NCBI RefSeq assembly: GCF_026420145.1
Contig: NZ_JAPMLV010000009.1
Coordinates: 48,996-112,995 of the forward strand
DNA length: 64,000 nt
Direction: 5' to 3'
DNA from: Enterobacter pseudoroggenkampii
GTDB taxonomy: Bacteria; Pseudomonadota; Gammaproteobacteria; Enterobacterales; Enterobacteriaceae
In this document: positions 26,819-36,962 of the stretch, in pieces
How the letters are laid out: each line of letters starts with the position of its first letter
Numbering within the stretch: position 1 is the stretch's first letter
Program-made: the position numbers and the translations under genes
The notes under the pieces: model-generated
Databases searched by the model: none
Told to the model about the DNA's origin: nothing
What the model saw: only the letters and a program-made list of their open reading frames with translations

Positions 26819-27389
26819 TACTGAACCAAAACCCTTTGTAATTGAAGCCTTTAAGAAAGGCAGTTCTTACAAAGGGGTTAAAGATTTTGATTGTGGAGAT
26901 AAGGTTATTAATGACTACGTTAAAAGTAACCTTAAGCGAGACGGTGAACGCGACAACAAAAAAATCTTTGTTCTTCTTGACCCCAATAAAGAAGAACGGA
27001 TTGCAGGATTTGTCAGCGTTCATCTCCATCTTACGGGAAAGGACGAACTGCCTGGGGACGCGTTTCCCTACTCGCTTCCTAAGGCAGTGCCCGTAGTAAA
27101 GATATCTATGATTGCCGTTACTAAAGAGTATCAAAAAGACGGCTGGGGTAAGCAGTTGCTTGGTGTGGCTCTGGACCATGCACTTGATGTTGCTTCAATT
27201 GCCAATGACGTCAAGGGTGTTGTCCTTGATGCTAAGGAAGATGTTGTGAAGTTTTACGAGCGGCATCGTTTTACATTGGTTGAAGACACTCCGGATGAAT
27301 ACGGAACCTGCTTTATGTTCTTATCGATCCGTGAGTTGCAGGCGCTTGACGCCAAACGTAAACAGCAAGACCAACAGTCGGCTGTATAG
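26805..27389 (+). CDS. GNAT-family acetyltransferase toxin, divergent from KacT
   Basis: A 194-residue GNAT protein with the acetyl-CoA segment VTKEYQKDGWGKQLLG and KFYERHRFTLVED near the C terminus. It is longer and only distantly related to the two KacT copies (DFDCGDKVINDYVK at the N terminus). The DGWGKQ loop departs from the usual RGQGLG. Paired with a DUF1778 protein, so a translation-blocking toxin is the best guess. Confidence 0.82.
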   Translation: MLQGNTEPKPFVIEAFKKGSSYKGVKDFDCGDKVINDYVKSNLKRDGERDNKKIFVLLDPNKEERIAGFVSVHLHLTGKDELPGDAFPYSLPKAVPVVKISMIAVTKEYQKDGWGKQLLGVALDHALDVASIANDVKGVVLDAKEDVVKFYERHRFTLVEDTPDEYGTCFMFLSIRELQALDAKRKQQDQQSAV

Positions 27390-27430
27390 TAATTATGATC
27401 ATGAGGTAACCAGACCTCATGCGATGATAT

Positions 27431-27459
27431 AAAAAGCCCAGCTATATGCTGGGCTTTTT
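27431..27459 (+). terminator. terminator after the DUF1778-GNAT module
   Basis: AAAAAGCCCAGC-TATAT-GCTGGGCTTTTT, a textbook bidirectional terminator. Confidence 0.9.
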
Positions 27460-27527
27460 ATTATGTCCTGTTATCGATATAAAATGTGCTGATTAGATTT
27501 CTGGTTTGAGATCGTCTTCAACGCACA

Positions 27528-28316
27528 TCATTTATCCAAGTTGGCTTTATGGATGGCAGACAACAACCTGTCATCGGTAACGGCTTCCGGGAAAACCGTG
27601 ATGGTGTCAGGAGTCGCTCCGCTAACGGGCATGACGATGATCCCCGGCGTTCCGGTGAGTCCCAGCGCCTCAGCCAGGTTACTGTTTTTCTCAAGGGACG
27701 CGGTATGGTCGCCAGGAGCTGGGACGGCCAGCCCCGCTTTTGACGCTGCCCCGTGAATATCCTGCGCCGTCAGTTTGCCTTCATTATGGCCGGTGGCGTA
27801 GATGGCATTGTGATAGGTGACATAGGCCTGCGGCCCTTTCTGTTGCCAGACCGTCAGCCCCTGCTGTGCAGCCTGAAGTGAAGCTTCCCAGCGACCACCA
27901 AATATTGGCCACTCCTTAAAGAGGTAGCGGACGTCCGGCTGCGCTTTCATGACCTTCTCCAGCTCCGGCGCGAAACGGCTGCAGAACACGCACTGGTAAT
28001 CAAAGAATTCAATCACCGCGACCTTTGCATTATCAGGCCCGTAAGCCGGAGTGTCCGGATCATGCAGAAGGTTCGCCTGATTCTCCATCACGTTGAGTGC
28101 AAACATCTTCTGCTTACGAGCCTCCTGCTGTTCCTGCAGCTTATTACTGACGGTCACCAGAATCTCCGGGTGAGATACCAGATAGCCGGCAGTGATTTCG
28201 CCTATACGCGCCTCCTGCTCCGGGCTGAATACCGGCTGAGGGGCCGAAGCGTGCGCCGTTGAAATAAAGCCAATGTATGTTGTAACTATTAATGCGGCTA
28301 ATTTGTTTGCTTTCAT
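27528..28316 (-). CDS. periplasmic DsbA-family thiol oxidoreductase of the tra region
   Basis: A 262-residue protein beginning at ATG 28316 with a signal peptide (ANKLAALIVTTYIGFISTAHA). The thioredoxin-fold active site is FFDYQCVFCSRF (CVFC), and the cis-Pro loop is LTGTPGIIV. A coiled N-terminal part (QEARIGEITAGYLVSHPEIL) resembles ScsC/DsbG-type dimerisation segments. Just downstream of the traI remnant, it probably oxidises or isomerises disulfides in tra proteins. Confidence 0.86.
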   Translation of the reverse strand: MKANKLAALIVTTYIGFISTAHASAPQPVFSPEQEARIGEITAGYLVSHPEILVTVSNKLQEQQEARKQKMFALNVMENQANLLHDPDTPAYGPDNAKVAVIEFFDYQCVFCSRFAPELEKVMKAQPDVRYLFKEWPIFGGRWEASLQAAQQGLTVWQQKGPQAYVTYHNAIYATGHNEGKLTAQDIHGAASKAGLAVPAPGDHTASLEKNSNLAEALGLTGTPGIIVMPVSGATPDTITVFPEAVTDDRLLSAIHKANLDK

Positions 28317-28344
28317 TGTCTGATTCTCATGATTAAAAGGGGGA

Positions 28345-31300
28345 TTAACGTTCTTTCTGAATGGTTCGGGTGAGGGTCTGTTCTTCACGCTCCGGCATGC
28401 GGCCGCGTTCAATATTTTCTGCCGCCCTGAGCATGTCGCGTTCAGCGTTTGCCAGATCTGCAATCACACGCGATGCCCGCGACTGTTCACCGGCGGTCTT
28501 GTCAGCACCTTCCAGCTCGCTTCTGACGCCTGCAGCGGCTTTCATTTCCTGTCCATCGGTGTTTTCCTCACCTCTTACCCTGGCGATCACATCCGCATCC
28601 GGGTTGAGTGGTTCCGGTTTACGCGGGTTAATGTCTTCCGGTTTCAGTCTGATCACCTCTTCCTGTGGAACTTCCGCCAGCAACGACTCCGGCTGCTTGC
28701 TCCGTCCGGCTTCTTCATTGCGAACCTGGTCTGCCAGCATTTGCTCGCGCAGCTGCTGTACGTTCTGTTCGTCCGTCAGCGTGGAGACAATACCCGGTGA
28801 CACATCCTGTTTTGTCCCACCGCTTACCTTAAGCAGCCATGCTGAAGGCGGTTCATCACCGGTCTGCCAGACCACGCCGTCCTTTGGATGATTTCGTACT
28901 GCATCGAGTGCAGCCGTCAGGTCGCTGGCCACAATCGTGTTTCCGGACTGACTCCGCTGCAGCACGGCGCCACGGGCACGCTCTGTCATGACCATTCGTG
29001 TCTCCCCCTGAGTCATCCGTCCTTCCGGGCTGGAAACCAGGGAAACCAGGGCCAGGCCCGCACTCCTGCCATTGTTGTCATACACCGGCAGCGCCAGCGC
29101 CGGTTCAGGAAAGCGCCGGGTGGCCGGGATGATTTTTGCCGTCAGTGACGCCTCCTGCATGCCCTGATGGCGCACCCAGGCGCGTCCGATGGCCGTTTTA
29201 TTCACCGGCTGCCCCATTGCCCAGATGGCTTTCGCCTGTTTGCGCTGCGTTTCCGGTGCCAGCGCATCGTGCGCCGTTTTGATATCACGCTCCGGTGTTT
29301 TTATCGCCTTAACCCAGTCAGCTTTCTTGTCGGTGTAAATCTGGACGTGCTCCTTGACGCGGGAAGTTGAAATGTAGAAGGCACGACGGGAAGCCAGTGC
29401 CTTACGCCCGTCTTTCGTGCCCTCAAGCGCAATGACATAATCGCTACTGGCCCCCTGTGCACCGTAGCCGGTGACGGCCCAGCCGTAGTCGATATGCTGC
29501 TGCGCCCGGACCTTCTCCGGATTGATGGTGACGCGACCGTTCTCCCCTTTCAGACGGATATTCCCCTCCTCGCTGACCGACTCCACCGTATAGCGCTGGT
29601 TGGCCATCTGCCCCTGTTCGCGATCGGTCGCCGTGAACTTAAGCAGATCGCCGGAACGGACTTCCATCTCGCTGCGGCGAAACAGCTGCACGTCACCGGT
29701 GATCAGCTCCTTCGGTGAAATCAGAGCAATCTTCCCTTCCTCATCACGTACCGTCACCGTTCTGCCGTTACGGTCAACAGCCACCACATCCTGGTAGCGG
29801 TCACCGCGTTTAACCACCATCCCTGCTTCCCAGGCCTCTGTTTTGTTGAACTCATGGCGCGTATGGGTGATTTTATCGAGTACAGGCACCTTGATGGCCT
29901 TCTCCCCCAGTTCTCCCCGCGCTGCAAGCGCGGCATGAATGCCGGCATTTATCGCTTTACGGTCGGCGTTCAGCTGCGCAATGATGAGCGTACGGGACCG
30001 CGCCTCCGGCGTCCGGTCCTTCCAGTCCGCCACGATGTCGTTAACAGGCGTCTCCGTTTCCTGAATCGCACTTTCCGGGAGCGCGGCTGAAGCGCTACGC
30101 GCCACACGGTCAGCCGGCTGGGTTTCAATGCGCTGCAAGGCCGCATCGATCCGGTTATCGATGATGTCGTGAACGGCGCCGCGCAACTGCATGTCTTTCT
30201 GACGGACGATTTCCTTCATGATGGCCACATCCATCGGGCTTCGCTCCTGCATCAGCTTAAACGGCGCGCCCACGTCGACCGCTTCAAACTGGTCGATATC
30301 CCCCATCGAGACTGCACGTCCGCCGCCGCTGGCAATGGCCTGGAACAATGCCGCCGTATCCTGGTTGCCTGCCATTGATGATTCATCGATAAGAAACACC
30401 TGTCCTTTATAGTCAGGTTTCCCGCCTGCGGCCGTCGCCTGGTCATGCTCAACGACAAAGGATTTGATGGTCTGCGCCCGCACACCGACGTCGCTCATTT
30501 CTTTCACCGCCTGGTGCGTAGGAGCAAGCCCCGTCATCACCGGACGAACGTCCACCGGTAGGGTCTCCAGTGCAGATATCACCGCCTTCAGCTGCGTGGT
30601 TTTCCCCACGCCGGCATAGCCCTGAATCCCGATAAACTGATCCGTGGTACCCAGCACCAGGGTGGTCGACTTTTTCTGGCCATCGGTGAGTCCGTTCAGC
30701 ACGGCCTCCGGTACCTGTTCCAGCAACGGCTGCTGCGTACCTTTCCCTTCCTCCACCACGCGCAGAATGGCTTTCTCCATCTCCCAGGTGGACCGGGACA
30801 CCAGTACCGGCTCTCCCCCTGCGGATACGGACAACAGCTCGCCATTTTTAATCATCGCGCCAATTTCATTCCCGATGGCTTCGAGGTCGGGATGATATTT
30901 CTGCGCTTCCGTCGCCAGCTTAAGCTCGCTGATCACCACGGTGCGCTGGTCGTTAATGGCACGCCACACGGCCAGACCCGCGTCCGTCCGGACGCTGTGA
31001 TGCAGTGAATCAACCGCCTGACTGACGTCCTGGTGACCGCTCAGGTTTCTGACCAGCTGCACGGGAGAGGCATTGGTCTTCATGCGCTGCAGCCGGGCTT
31101 CAGCCCGGTCCTGCACTTCGGCGGTGAACACTTCCGCCCGGTGGCCACTCTGTGCCAGCGAGTTCATGGTCTGGGTCGATATGTCGCGGCTGTTGAGCGC
31201 GGCCAGCACTACGCCGGTGTCGTTATCCCGTCCGCCCGGCGCGGTCACGTAAGCATGTGACAGATAGAGCGGCTGGTCTTTTGGCAGCGTCAGTGTGTCT

Positions 31301-32598
31301 TCCCCCCGTTTAACCTCAATCCCCTTTTCACTTATCCCGGTCACCTCAAGACGATCTTTGGCCTTCAGGCTGTGCTCGCGGTCGCCCGCCACGGACAGCA
31401 GTTTTTCGCCGGTGGCCACGCTGAGGGTTTCACGGCTGAAGAGACGCCAGTCAGCGCTGATATCACCGATTTTCATCCGGGTCAGCACACCATCCCCATC
31501 GATGAGCGAGAGGACTCGCGTGTCCTCATGCACCCGGTCAATCACATAGGACTTACGCTCTTTTGCGTCCGTGCGATCTTCAAGCACCATGCCGGGACGG
31601 TACGAACCTGGCATGCGGCGCGTTTTGCTGTCGAGCCACACCGGCTGCCGGGCCTCTATCTCCACGCCGTCACGCCCCAGCTGCCCTGCGTTCTGCAGCG
31701 CCTCACGTACCAGGCCCGTCAGCTGCGCCTGTTCACGTTTGCCGACCACGACGGCGGTGACGTTATCAGTTCCTCCGCTCAGCTCTGCAAACCGGTTGGC
31801 CAGTGCCTCGTAACGGTCGCGTTTGTTCGGAATACTGACCACTTCGGCCTCAAGCCCGGGCGCAGGCTCCGTGCGGCGGGAGCGAGCAACTCCCGCGGAC
31901 TCCAGAACGGACATGGCGTTACCGTTCGCCTGCCGTCCGGCACTGTCGAGAAAGACCAGCTGTGCGTCCTGCGCGCGCGCTTCGCCCAGCAGAACCAGCG
32001 TCTCCTTTAGCCCCAGACGCTCTGCCCCTTCGATAATCAGCGTGCTCTGGGGTTTAAGGTGGAAATCACCGCTCAGAACATGCTGCCGGCTGATAATCCG
32101 TTCACGCAAATCGTCGGATTTTGCCAGCGAAATGGCGCGCTCGGCAGAGCTGGCCAGCACCTGCACGTCACGACCGTTCGCGCCGGCAATACCGGCCAGC
32201 TGCGCGGTCAGGTCAACCGACATACGTATAGCGAGGTCAGCGCAGATGGTCCGTGAACTTGAAACCCAGAATGGATCGGACTCCCCTTCCACCGGAATGA
32301 GGCTGGCAGCCAGGTTGTCATAATCGACTGCATCAATACACTCACCCCACATCTGCCAGTTGGCACAGCGTTCGTCGTGGGCATTCAGGATGAAATCGGT
32401 GGACGGGTTGTAATGGGTTTCGGTAAAGGTACAGCCGGAGTCGTAGATGATGGCCCGGTCACCACGTTTGCGGATGTAGTCGAGTAACCAGCGTATTAGC
32501 GTCGACTTCCCCACCCCGATAGTGCCATGCATCAGGAAATTGAGTACCTCCGCCACCAAAACCTGACAGGAGGCCTGCTGCACCGGCGTAGCCGACAA
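28345..32598 (-). pseudogene. traI: TraD-TraI deletion fusion (relaxase domain missing)
   Basis: A 1417-residue open frame made by deletions. Residues about 8-125 are an internal part of the TraD coupling ATPase with Walker A GTIGVGKST. At about residue 126 the sequence jumps in frame into TraI, continuing through the vestigial helicase part (GRDVQVLASSAERAISL), the active helicase motifs (GYAGVGKTT near 659, VFLIDESSMAG near 738, YGAQGASSDYV) and the C-terminal region to the normal end. The TraI relaxase domain with its catalytic tyrosines and His cluster is absent. It overlaps truncated traB upstream and has no obvious start signal. Confidence 0.88.
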
Positions 32599-33550
32599 TC
32601 ATGCCGTTTCGCATAACGGGCTTGCCGCGAATGCCGCCTTTACCCTGGAAGCTGACATGTCCCTGAAACTCCATGTCCACGTGCTTGCCGTTTTTCAGGA
32701 TGCAGCTGATGGACTGGGTGCGGACGTTTCCGCGTTCGCTGGAGATATCGCCCCACATCTCACCCACAATAAAGCAGCCGTCAGCGTTGAACTCCTTGTT
32801 GTTGGGCATCTGAATGTTGCCCTGCAGGCGGATGGTTACAGGACTGGTATTCTGCTGACCGGTGACGCTGGCGTTCGCGTCAGCCCCCTCAATCAGAACA
32901 GCATCAGAGAATGAGCCGGAAGGAATCCAGGGTAATTTAGTTGGCTTTTTCTTCAGGCTGTCGTAGCTGAACTTTGTTGTCGACAGACCGCCTGTCATAC
33001 GCTGGCCGGAGCCGCCCGGGTAGAACGCTGCGCCCTGCCCCATATTCACACCAGTGGCGGCCGGTGTGCCTGAAGGGGTTACGGTGTATTCGGGTGGTCG
33101 GGCCTGGCCGGCAGCAACAGGACCGGGGAGTGGTGTTCCGTTCTGTCCAGCGGGTGGTGTCTGCTGGCCAGTGGTCTGGTTGCTGCCGGGGGCTTTCGTA
33201 AGCTGGTCGCTCAGGCGCTGAATTTCAGCGTCCTTTTCGGCCAGCTTTTGTTCGGTGTTGAGCTTGTTCTGCGCGAACTGCTGAGTAAGCGTGGCAAGGC
33301 TTTGCTCAAGGGCGGAGGTCTTTGCCTGCTGCTGCGCCAGCGCTGCATCGTTGACCTGTTCGTTAAACGTCGCGGTCACAACGCCGGTCAGGTTTGGTGT
33401 TGCAACCGGTGCGGGTTGCTTTTGTTTTTGCTGGTATTGCCCGTACCACATTACGCCGCCTGCTGCAGCTGCGCCGCCAATGATGACAGCGGCCAGGATG
33501 GCCAGTTGCTTGCGGCGGGTTTTCAGGTTTTCATTCAGGCTTATGGTCAT
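32459..33550 (-). pseudogene. traB: traB, 3'-truncated
   Basis: TraB is the periplasm-spanning VirB10-like channel protein of F transfer. Here the N terminus with its membrane anchor (LAILAAVIIGGAAAAGGVMWY), coiled coil (ALEQSLATLTQQFAQNKL), proline-rich linker and much of the beta domain (GSFSDAVLIEGADANASV) are present. At about residue 327 (GYAGAAGLLS) it runs into traD sequence read out of frame and stops at 32459. The final third of the protein is lost. It overlaps traK by 4 bp, as usual. Confidence 0.85.
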
Positions 33551-34287
33551 GGGCGGGCGTCTCCGTCATCTGAAAACACAATCCAGGCATAGCCTTCGCC
33601 GCCAGCGTAGAGCTGATTCTGTGACAGCATTACGGCCCGGACGCCCTTACGCCAGAAATCGCGCTCGCGGAGGCTGCGGGTGATGCTGCCAGGGTTGCTC
33701 ATCCGGAAGCGAACAACCCGCAGGTGGTTGCCCACAAACTGGCGTTCAGGCGTCAGGCGTACATCACTGGCGGGTGTGTAAGCCGGAATGCGGCTGACCG
33801 GGTATTCCCGGTAGTCGTCCGGCACCTGACCATTGACTACAGCGCGGGATAGCGCAACCAGCGTTTTTTCATAGGTCTGCCCTTCTTCCCATGCCTTCGC
33901 ATCGTCGTTCTTACGAAGTGGTGGTGACATCGGGGTGAAGCGCAGTGTTTTGCCGTTACCCGGCTGCGGCCTGACGTTCAGGCTCAGCGATGAGCCGTGG
34001 TCAGTCTGGATAAACAGGGTGAAGTTCTGGCCGACAAGCGGAGACAGGATAAGCGCTCCGTCCTCGGTCTGGCTCTGGTCATACGCACCGGTTGGTCCGC
34101 TGATGCTGGTAATGAGTTCCCCGTCTACAACAACCTTGCTTGGGTTGGTGTTGCTGAGTGTGACGTTAAAGGCGGCGTCGTTCTCAAACGGAATGGCTGC
34201 GGGTGCGGAAGCGGCCCGGAGGCCGCTGGTAGATAATCCCGCTGCCAGAAACACAGCAGCAGCTGCCGGTGAAATGCGAAATTTCAT
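33547..34287 (-). CDS. traK: TraK outer-membrane-associated secretin-like protein
   Basis: A 246-residue protein with a signal peptide (cleavage after about residue 26, LRAASA) and the conserved C-terminal segment NHLRVVRFRMSNPGS. TraK forms the outer part of the F core complex with TraV and TraB. It appears complete, but TraB is cut and TraV is missing, so it should have no working complex. Between traE and traB as in F. Confidence 0.9.
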   Translation of the reverse strand: MKFRISPAAAAVFLAAGLSTSGLRAASAPAAIPFENDAAFNVTLSNTNPSKVVVDGELITSISGPTGAYDQSQTEDGALILSPLVGQNFTLFIQTDHGSSLSLNVRPQPGNGKTLRFTPMSPPLRKNDDAKAWEEGQTYEKTLVALSRAVVNGQVPDDYREYPVSRIPAYTPASDVRLTPERQFVGNHLRVVRFRMSNPGSITRSLRERDFWRKGVRAVMLSQNQLYAGGEGYAWIVFSDDGDARP

Positions 34288-34298
34288 GGGCAGTCCTG

Positions 34299-34880
34299 TC
34301 AGTTAGTGGGAGATACCGGCCTGAGTTCTTCAAAGCTGTGGAGGTTAATCACACCATTGTCATAGCTCAGTTTCAGCCGGTAGGTTTTTTCCTGGTCTTT
34401 CAGTGGCGTGATGATTGCGCCGTTTGTGGTGGAGGATTTCAGTACCCCGCTGTACTGCACGGAGTCATCATCCATGACGCGAATTTCTTTTGTGTCGAAC
34501 TGGGTGGTGATGCCCGCTTTCTTAATGCGTTCAGCTTCAATATCCAGAGATTTCTTGAGTACGTCCCGTTCGGCGGAAGGGACGAATCCAAGAACCATTT
34601 TCTGGTTGGTGTCGATGTTTTCGGGGGTGACGTTGAGTCGCCAGTAAATAAAGGAAGCGGCGAACTGTGTCAGGCCGGTGGCATCGACACTTTTTGAATC
34701 TGATGCGAATGGGCGGTTAAACGTTAACGGCGTGGTGATGGTTTTCTGGGTGGTGGCGAAATACCATGCCAGTGACCCTGTCAGCACATTCCCGGCGCCC
34801 ATGAGTAAAGTTAAAGCTGAAAGACCAATAAACGCATAGCGGAGTTGTTTATCGCGCTCTCCTTTAATATTCAGTTTCAT
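34299..34880 (-). CDS. traE: TraE pilus-assembly inner-membrane protein
   Basis: A 193-residue VirB5/VirB8-type F protein with one N-terminal helix (LRYAFIGLSALTLLMGAGNVL) and a periplasmic domain including SADASFIYWRLNV-like features (AASFIYWRLNVTPENID). It is needed for F pilus assembly. Complete and in the canonical traL-traE-traK order. Confidence 0.9.
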   Translation of the reverse strand: MKLNIKGERDKQLRYAFIGLSALTLLMGAGNVLTGSLAWYFATTQKTITTPLTFNRPFASDSKSVDATGLTQFAASFIYWRLNVTPENIDTNQKMVLGFVPSAERDVLKKSLDIEAERIKKAGITTQFDTKEIRVMDDDSVQYSGVLKSSTTNGAIITPLKDQEKTYRLKLSYDNGVINLHSFEELRPVSPTN

Positions 34881-34886
34881 GAAAAA

Positions 34887-35189
34887 CTATGCCCTCCAGT
34901 GCCGGAAACTTGAATCAGGTATCTGGCGAAAGGTTGCTTTGAATAAAAGTGATGGCAGGTGCCAGTAACAGAAATTAAGTAACCAGTACGACCCCTGCCC
35001 TTTTTTCAGATATCTGACTATGAACCAGAGAATTCCCGCGATTACACCAAGTTCAAGTGACAGATTGTTAAGCACCCCGAAAAGTAGAAGGGGTGCGGTA
35101 ACAATTAATTCGTCAATTGGTAAGCCTAAATAGCGGACCTGCTGGTTCATTGTTTCCGGGAAGTTATATTTATCTCCTTCCCCACTCAT
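34887..35189 (-). CDS. traL: TraL inner-membrane protein
   Basis: A 100-residue VirB3-like protein (NFPETMNQQVRYLGLPIDEL) with two hydrophobic segments (LIVTAPLLLFGVLNNLSLEL and LGVIAGILWFIVRYL). Required for F-type pilus assembly. It begins 3 bp after traA. Confidence 0.88.
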   Translation of the reverse strand: MSGEGDKYNFPETMNQQVRYLGLPIDELIVTAPLLLFGVLNNLSLELGVIAGILWFIVRYLKKGQGSYWLLNFCYWHLPSLLFKATFRQIPDSSFRHWRA

Positions 35190-35192
35190 CTT

Positions 35193-35546
35193 TTAGCTCG
35201 CGATATTGAAGGCGATGCGGGTAAAGATGATTGCCATAACGATACCGACAAAGACAAGTGGGTTGCGGGCCTTAATGTAAATAAACAGGCCCATGATGAT
35301 TTCGGCGATGTAGAACCATGTAATCAGTGATGAGCCAGAGCCGAAAGTGGAATTAACCGTTGCTTTCTGTGAGGAAAGAAGGTCAGTACCGGATGCGAAT
35401 GCCGGGTGAGTGACCATAAGTGCAATTAAAAAAGCGCTTGCTGACTTTAAGTAAAATTTAGCTTTGCGATTTTCGCGTGCTTTGCGGAATAAAGACGCTA
35501 CCGCCCATCCCTTACCGACGTTAAGGGCACTGCCTTTGGTTAACAT
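35193..35546 (-). CDS. traA: TraA propilin
   Basis: A 117-residue F-type propilin. From ATG 35546 (after GGAG) there is a long basic leader, a hydrophobic segment ending in HPAFA (signal-peptidase site), then a mature pilin of about 65 residues (SGTDLLSSQKATVNSTFGSG followed by two hydrophobic helices). Sequence is divergent from F pilin but the DLLxSxxxTVxxTFGxxSS pattern is shared. TraX, present at 16446, would acetylate its N terminus. Confidence 0.88.
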   Translation of the reverse strand: MLTKGSALNVGKGWAVASLFRKARENRKAKFYLKSASAFLIALMVTHPAFASGTDLLSSQKATVNSTFGSGSSLITWFYIAEIIMGLFIYIKARNPLVFVGIVMAIIFTRIAFNIAS

Positions 35547-35742
35547 GTTTGTTTTCTCCGAAGTAAACAAAAGTGAATCGCGTAAGTGCTTGTTTACGCG
35601 GGCGCAATTGTCCCATGACCCTAAAAAAAAAAAACTGTGATGCATGTCACACTTTTTGGAATCATTCAGATTTATCCGAATATGTAAGTGAGTAGGCTTT
35701 GTTGACCAGAAAGTTCAGAAATGGCCTCCGGGATCTATAGCT

Positions 35743-36384
35743 ATGAAAGTTAAAGAAAAAATGTGGGATGGTCGCGGCCGTCCACGCAAGTTCCAGCCAG
35801 GTGAAGCGGTGGAGTGGCGATTGCGTGCGCCGGATAATCTGCTTATGGAGCTGAGAATATGTGCCAGAGCTGGCAACAGAAGTGTGAATGAGGAAATTAT
35901 TGCCAGGCTTTTGTTGTCGCTGAATTATCAGCCCGGCAAACCTGTCATTAAAACTGCGGGGGGTGAACGGCTCATTGCTCTGGCGGTGAGATTTGAAGAG
36001 TGGCTAGGGCAATTACTTGATGGTGAATCTCTTGATGATGCTGGAGAAATTAAATCCTCGCCCAAGCAGGAGCAATTGTGGATGTGGCGTGAGGGTGAAA
36101 GAGTTTTGCTTCCGGGGAAAACAACCGGATATAGCATGCGAATTCCTGAAAACCTTGCAGATGAAATCAGGGCGATGGCGAAGGTGCATAACCGTAGTCT
36201 GAATGATGAAATGCTCACCCGTCTGATGAATACGCTGGGTTATTTTACGGAAAGGTTGCTTGACCAGAATGAGGATGTACAGGCGCTTAAAGTTCTTTGC
36301 ATGGAGTTCGAGGTGTTCCTGAAAGAAAAAATAAAGGAGGTGGAGAAAAGTGACCTTCCCTGGGATGAAAAACCGTCCCTGTGA
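35743..36384 (+). CDS. tandem ribbon-helix-helix protein, TraY-like, divergent from traA
   Basis: A 213-residue protein with two Arc-type ribbon-helix-helix repeats: residues about 23-60 (VEWRLRAPDNLLMELRICAR, NRSVNEEIIARLLLSL) and about 125-165 (YSMRIPENLADEIRAMAKVH, NRSLNDEMLTRLMNTL). A tandem layout is known for F TraY, which binds oriT and the tra promoter. Unlike TraY it is divergent from the operon. The 196-bp gap before traA holds the shared promoter region. The role as tra/oriT regulator is inferred. Confidence 0.72.
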   Translation: MKVKEKMWDGRGRPRKFQPGEAVEWRLRAPDNLLMELRICARAGNRSVNEEIIARLLLSLNYQPGKPVIKTAGGERLIALAVRFEEWLGQLLDGESLDDAGEIKSSPKQEQLWMWREGERVLLPGKTTGYSMRIPENLADEIRAMAKVHNRSLNDEMLTRLMNTLGYFTERLLDQNEDVQALKVLCMEFEVFLKEKIKEVEKSDLPWDEKPSL

Positions 36385-36416
36385 TCGATGTGGGCCGGGG
36401 TGTCCGGCTCACAGAT

Positions 36417-36812
36417 TTATTCTTTTTCGTTGATGAAGTGCCTTGCTTCTGCTTCGTTCTCGGCTGTGTTTATGCCGCTTAAAATCATATCAAGCGTATC
36501 TTCAAGGCTGCCTTCGCCGTCTTTTCCTGTCATTTTTAAATACATCTCAGCGATTAGGGTGGCAATGAGAACTGTGCCTTCGCGTGAGCCGGCTGTTTTT
36601 CTTATGAGGTCTCTTCGATATCCTTCGATATCAAATTGATTACCATCCTCGCCATCGCGTTTATAGACAAGCAGTCCAAGCCGGATTAATTCGTTGCAGG
36701 TGGCTGATATGTTTGCTTCTCCAGCGTTAGCGCCGTTCTGCAGGTCTTGTTGAACAATATCGCGAACTTCACGTTCAATTTTATCTTTAAGGTAGATGCC
36801 GACTCTTCCCAT
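36417..36812 (-). CDS. traM: TraM-like relaxosome accessory protein
   Basis: A 131-residue protein starting at ATG 36812 (MGRVGIYLKDKIEREVRDIV) with a ribbon-helix-helix-like N terminus (NISATCNELIRLGLLVYKRD) and an acidic helical C-terminal tetramerisation/TraD-contact domain. TraM binds repeats near oriT and links the relaxosome to TraD. The N-terminal pattern SATxxxLLxLGLxV is shared with F TraM. A TAGTGTCGG palindrome lies in its own promoter. TraD is nearly absent here, so it has lost its partner. Confidence 0.82.
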   Translation of the reverse strand: MGRVGIYLKDKIEREVRDIVQQDLQNGANAGEANISATCNELIRLGLLVYKRDGEDGNQFDIEGYRRDLIRKTAGSREGTVLIATLIAEMYLKMTGKDGEGSLEDTLDMILSGINTAENEAEARHFINEKE

Positions 36813-36832
36813 ATTTCTTACCTGTTTTAAGT

Positions 36833-36852
36833 TAGTGTCGGAACCGACACTA
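36833..36852. promoter_or_regulatory. palindrome TAGTGTCGG-AA-CCGACACTA before traM
   Basis: Perfect 9-bp arms. The same TAGTGTCGG sequence forms the arms of the large inverted repeat at 37033-37086, suggesting one protein, probably TraM, binds both. Confidence 0.7.
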
Positions 36853-36962
36853 TGTGTGGCCTGTTGGTGGATTTCCAGATTGCTGTGCAAGGCTGTAATG
36901 GGTTGATACTGCTGTGCATTTCTGTTCTATACAGTAGTACAATCCAGCACTATGATGTGCGA

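Noticed and set aside
28361..32323. Many rightward frames of 60-210 codons opposite traI
   Set aside because: Shadows of the TraD-TraI frame; none has a start signal or a recognisable domain.
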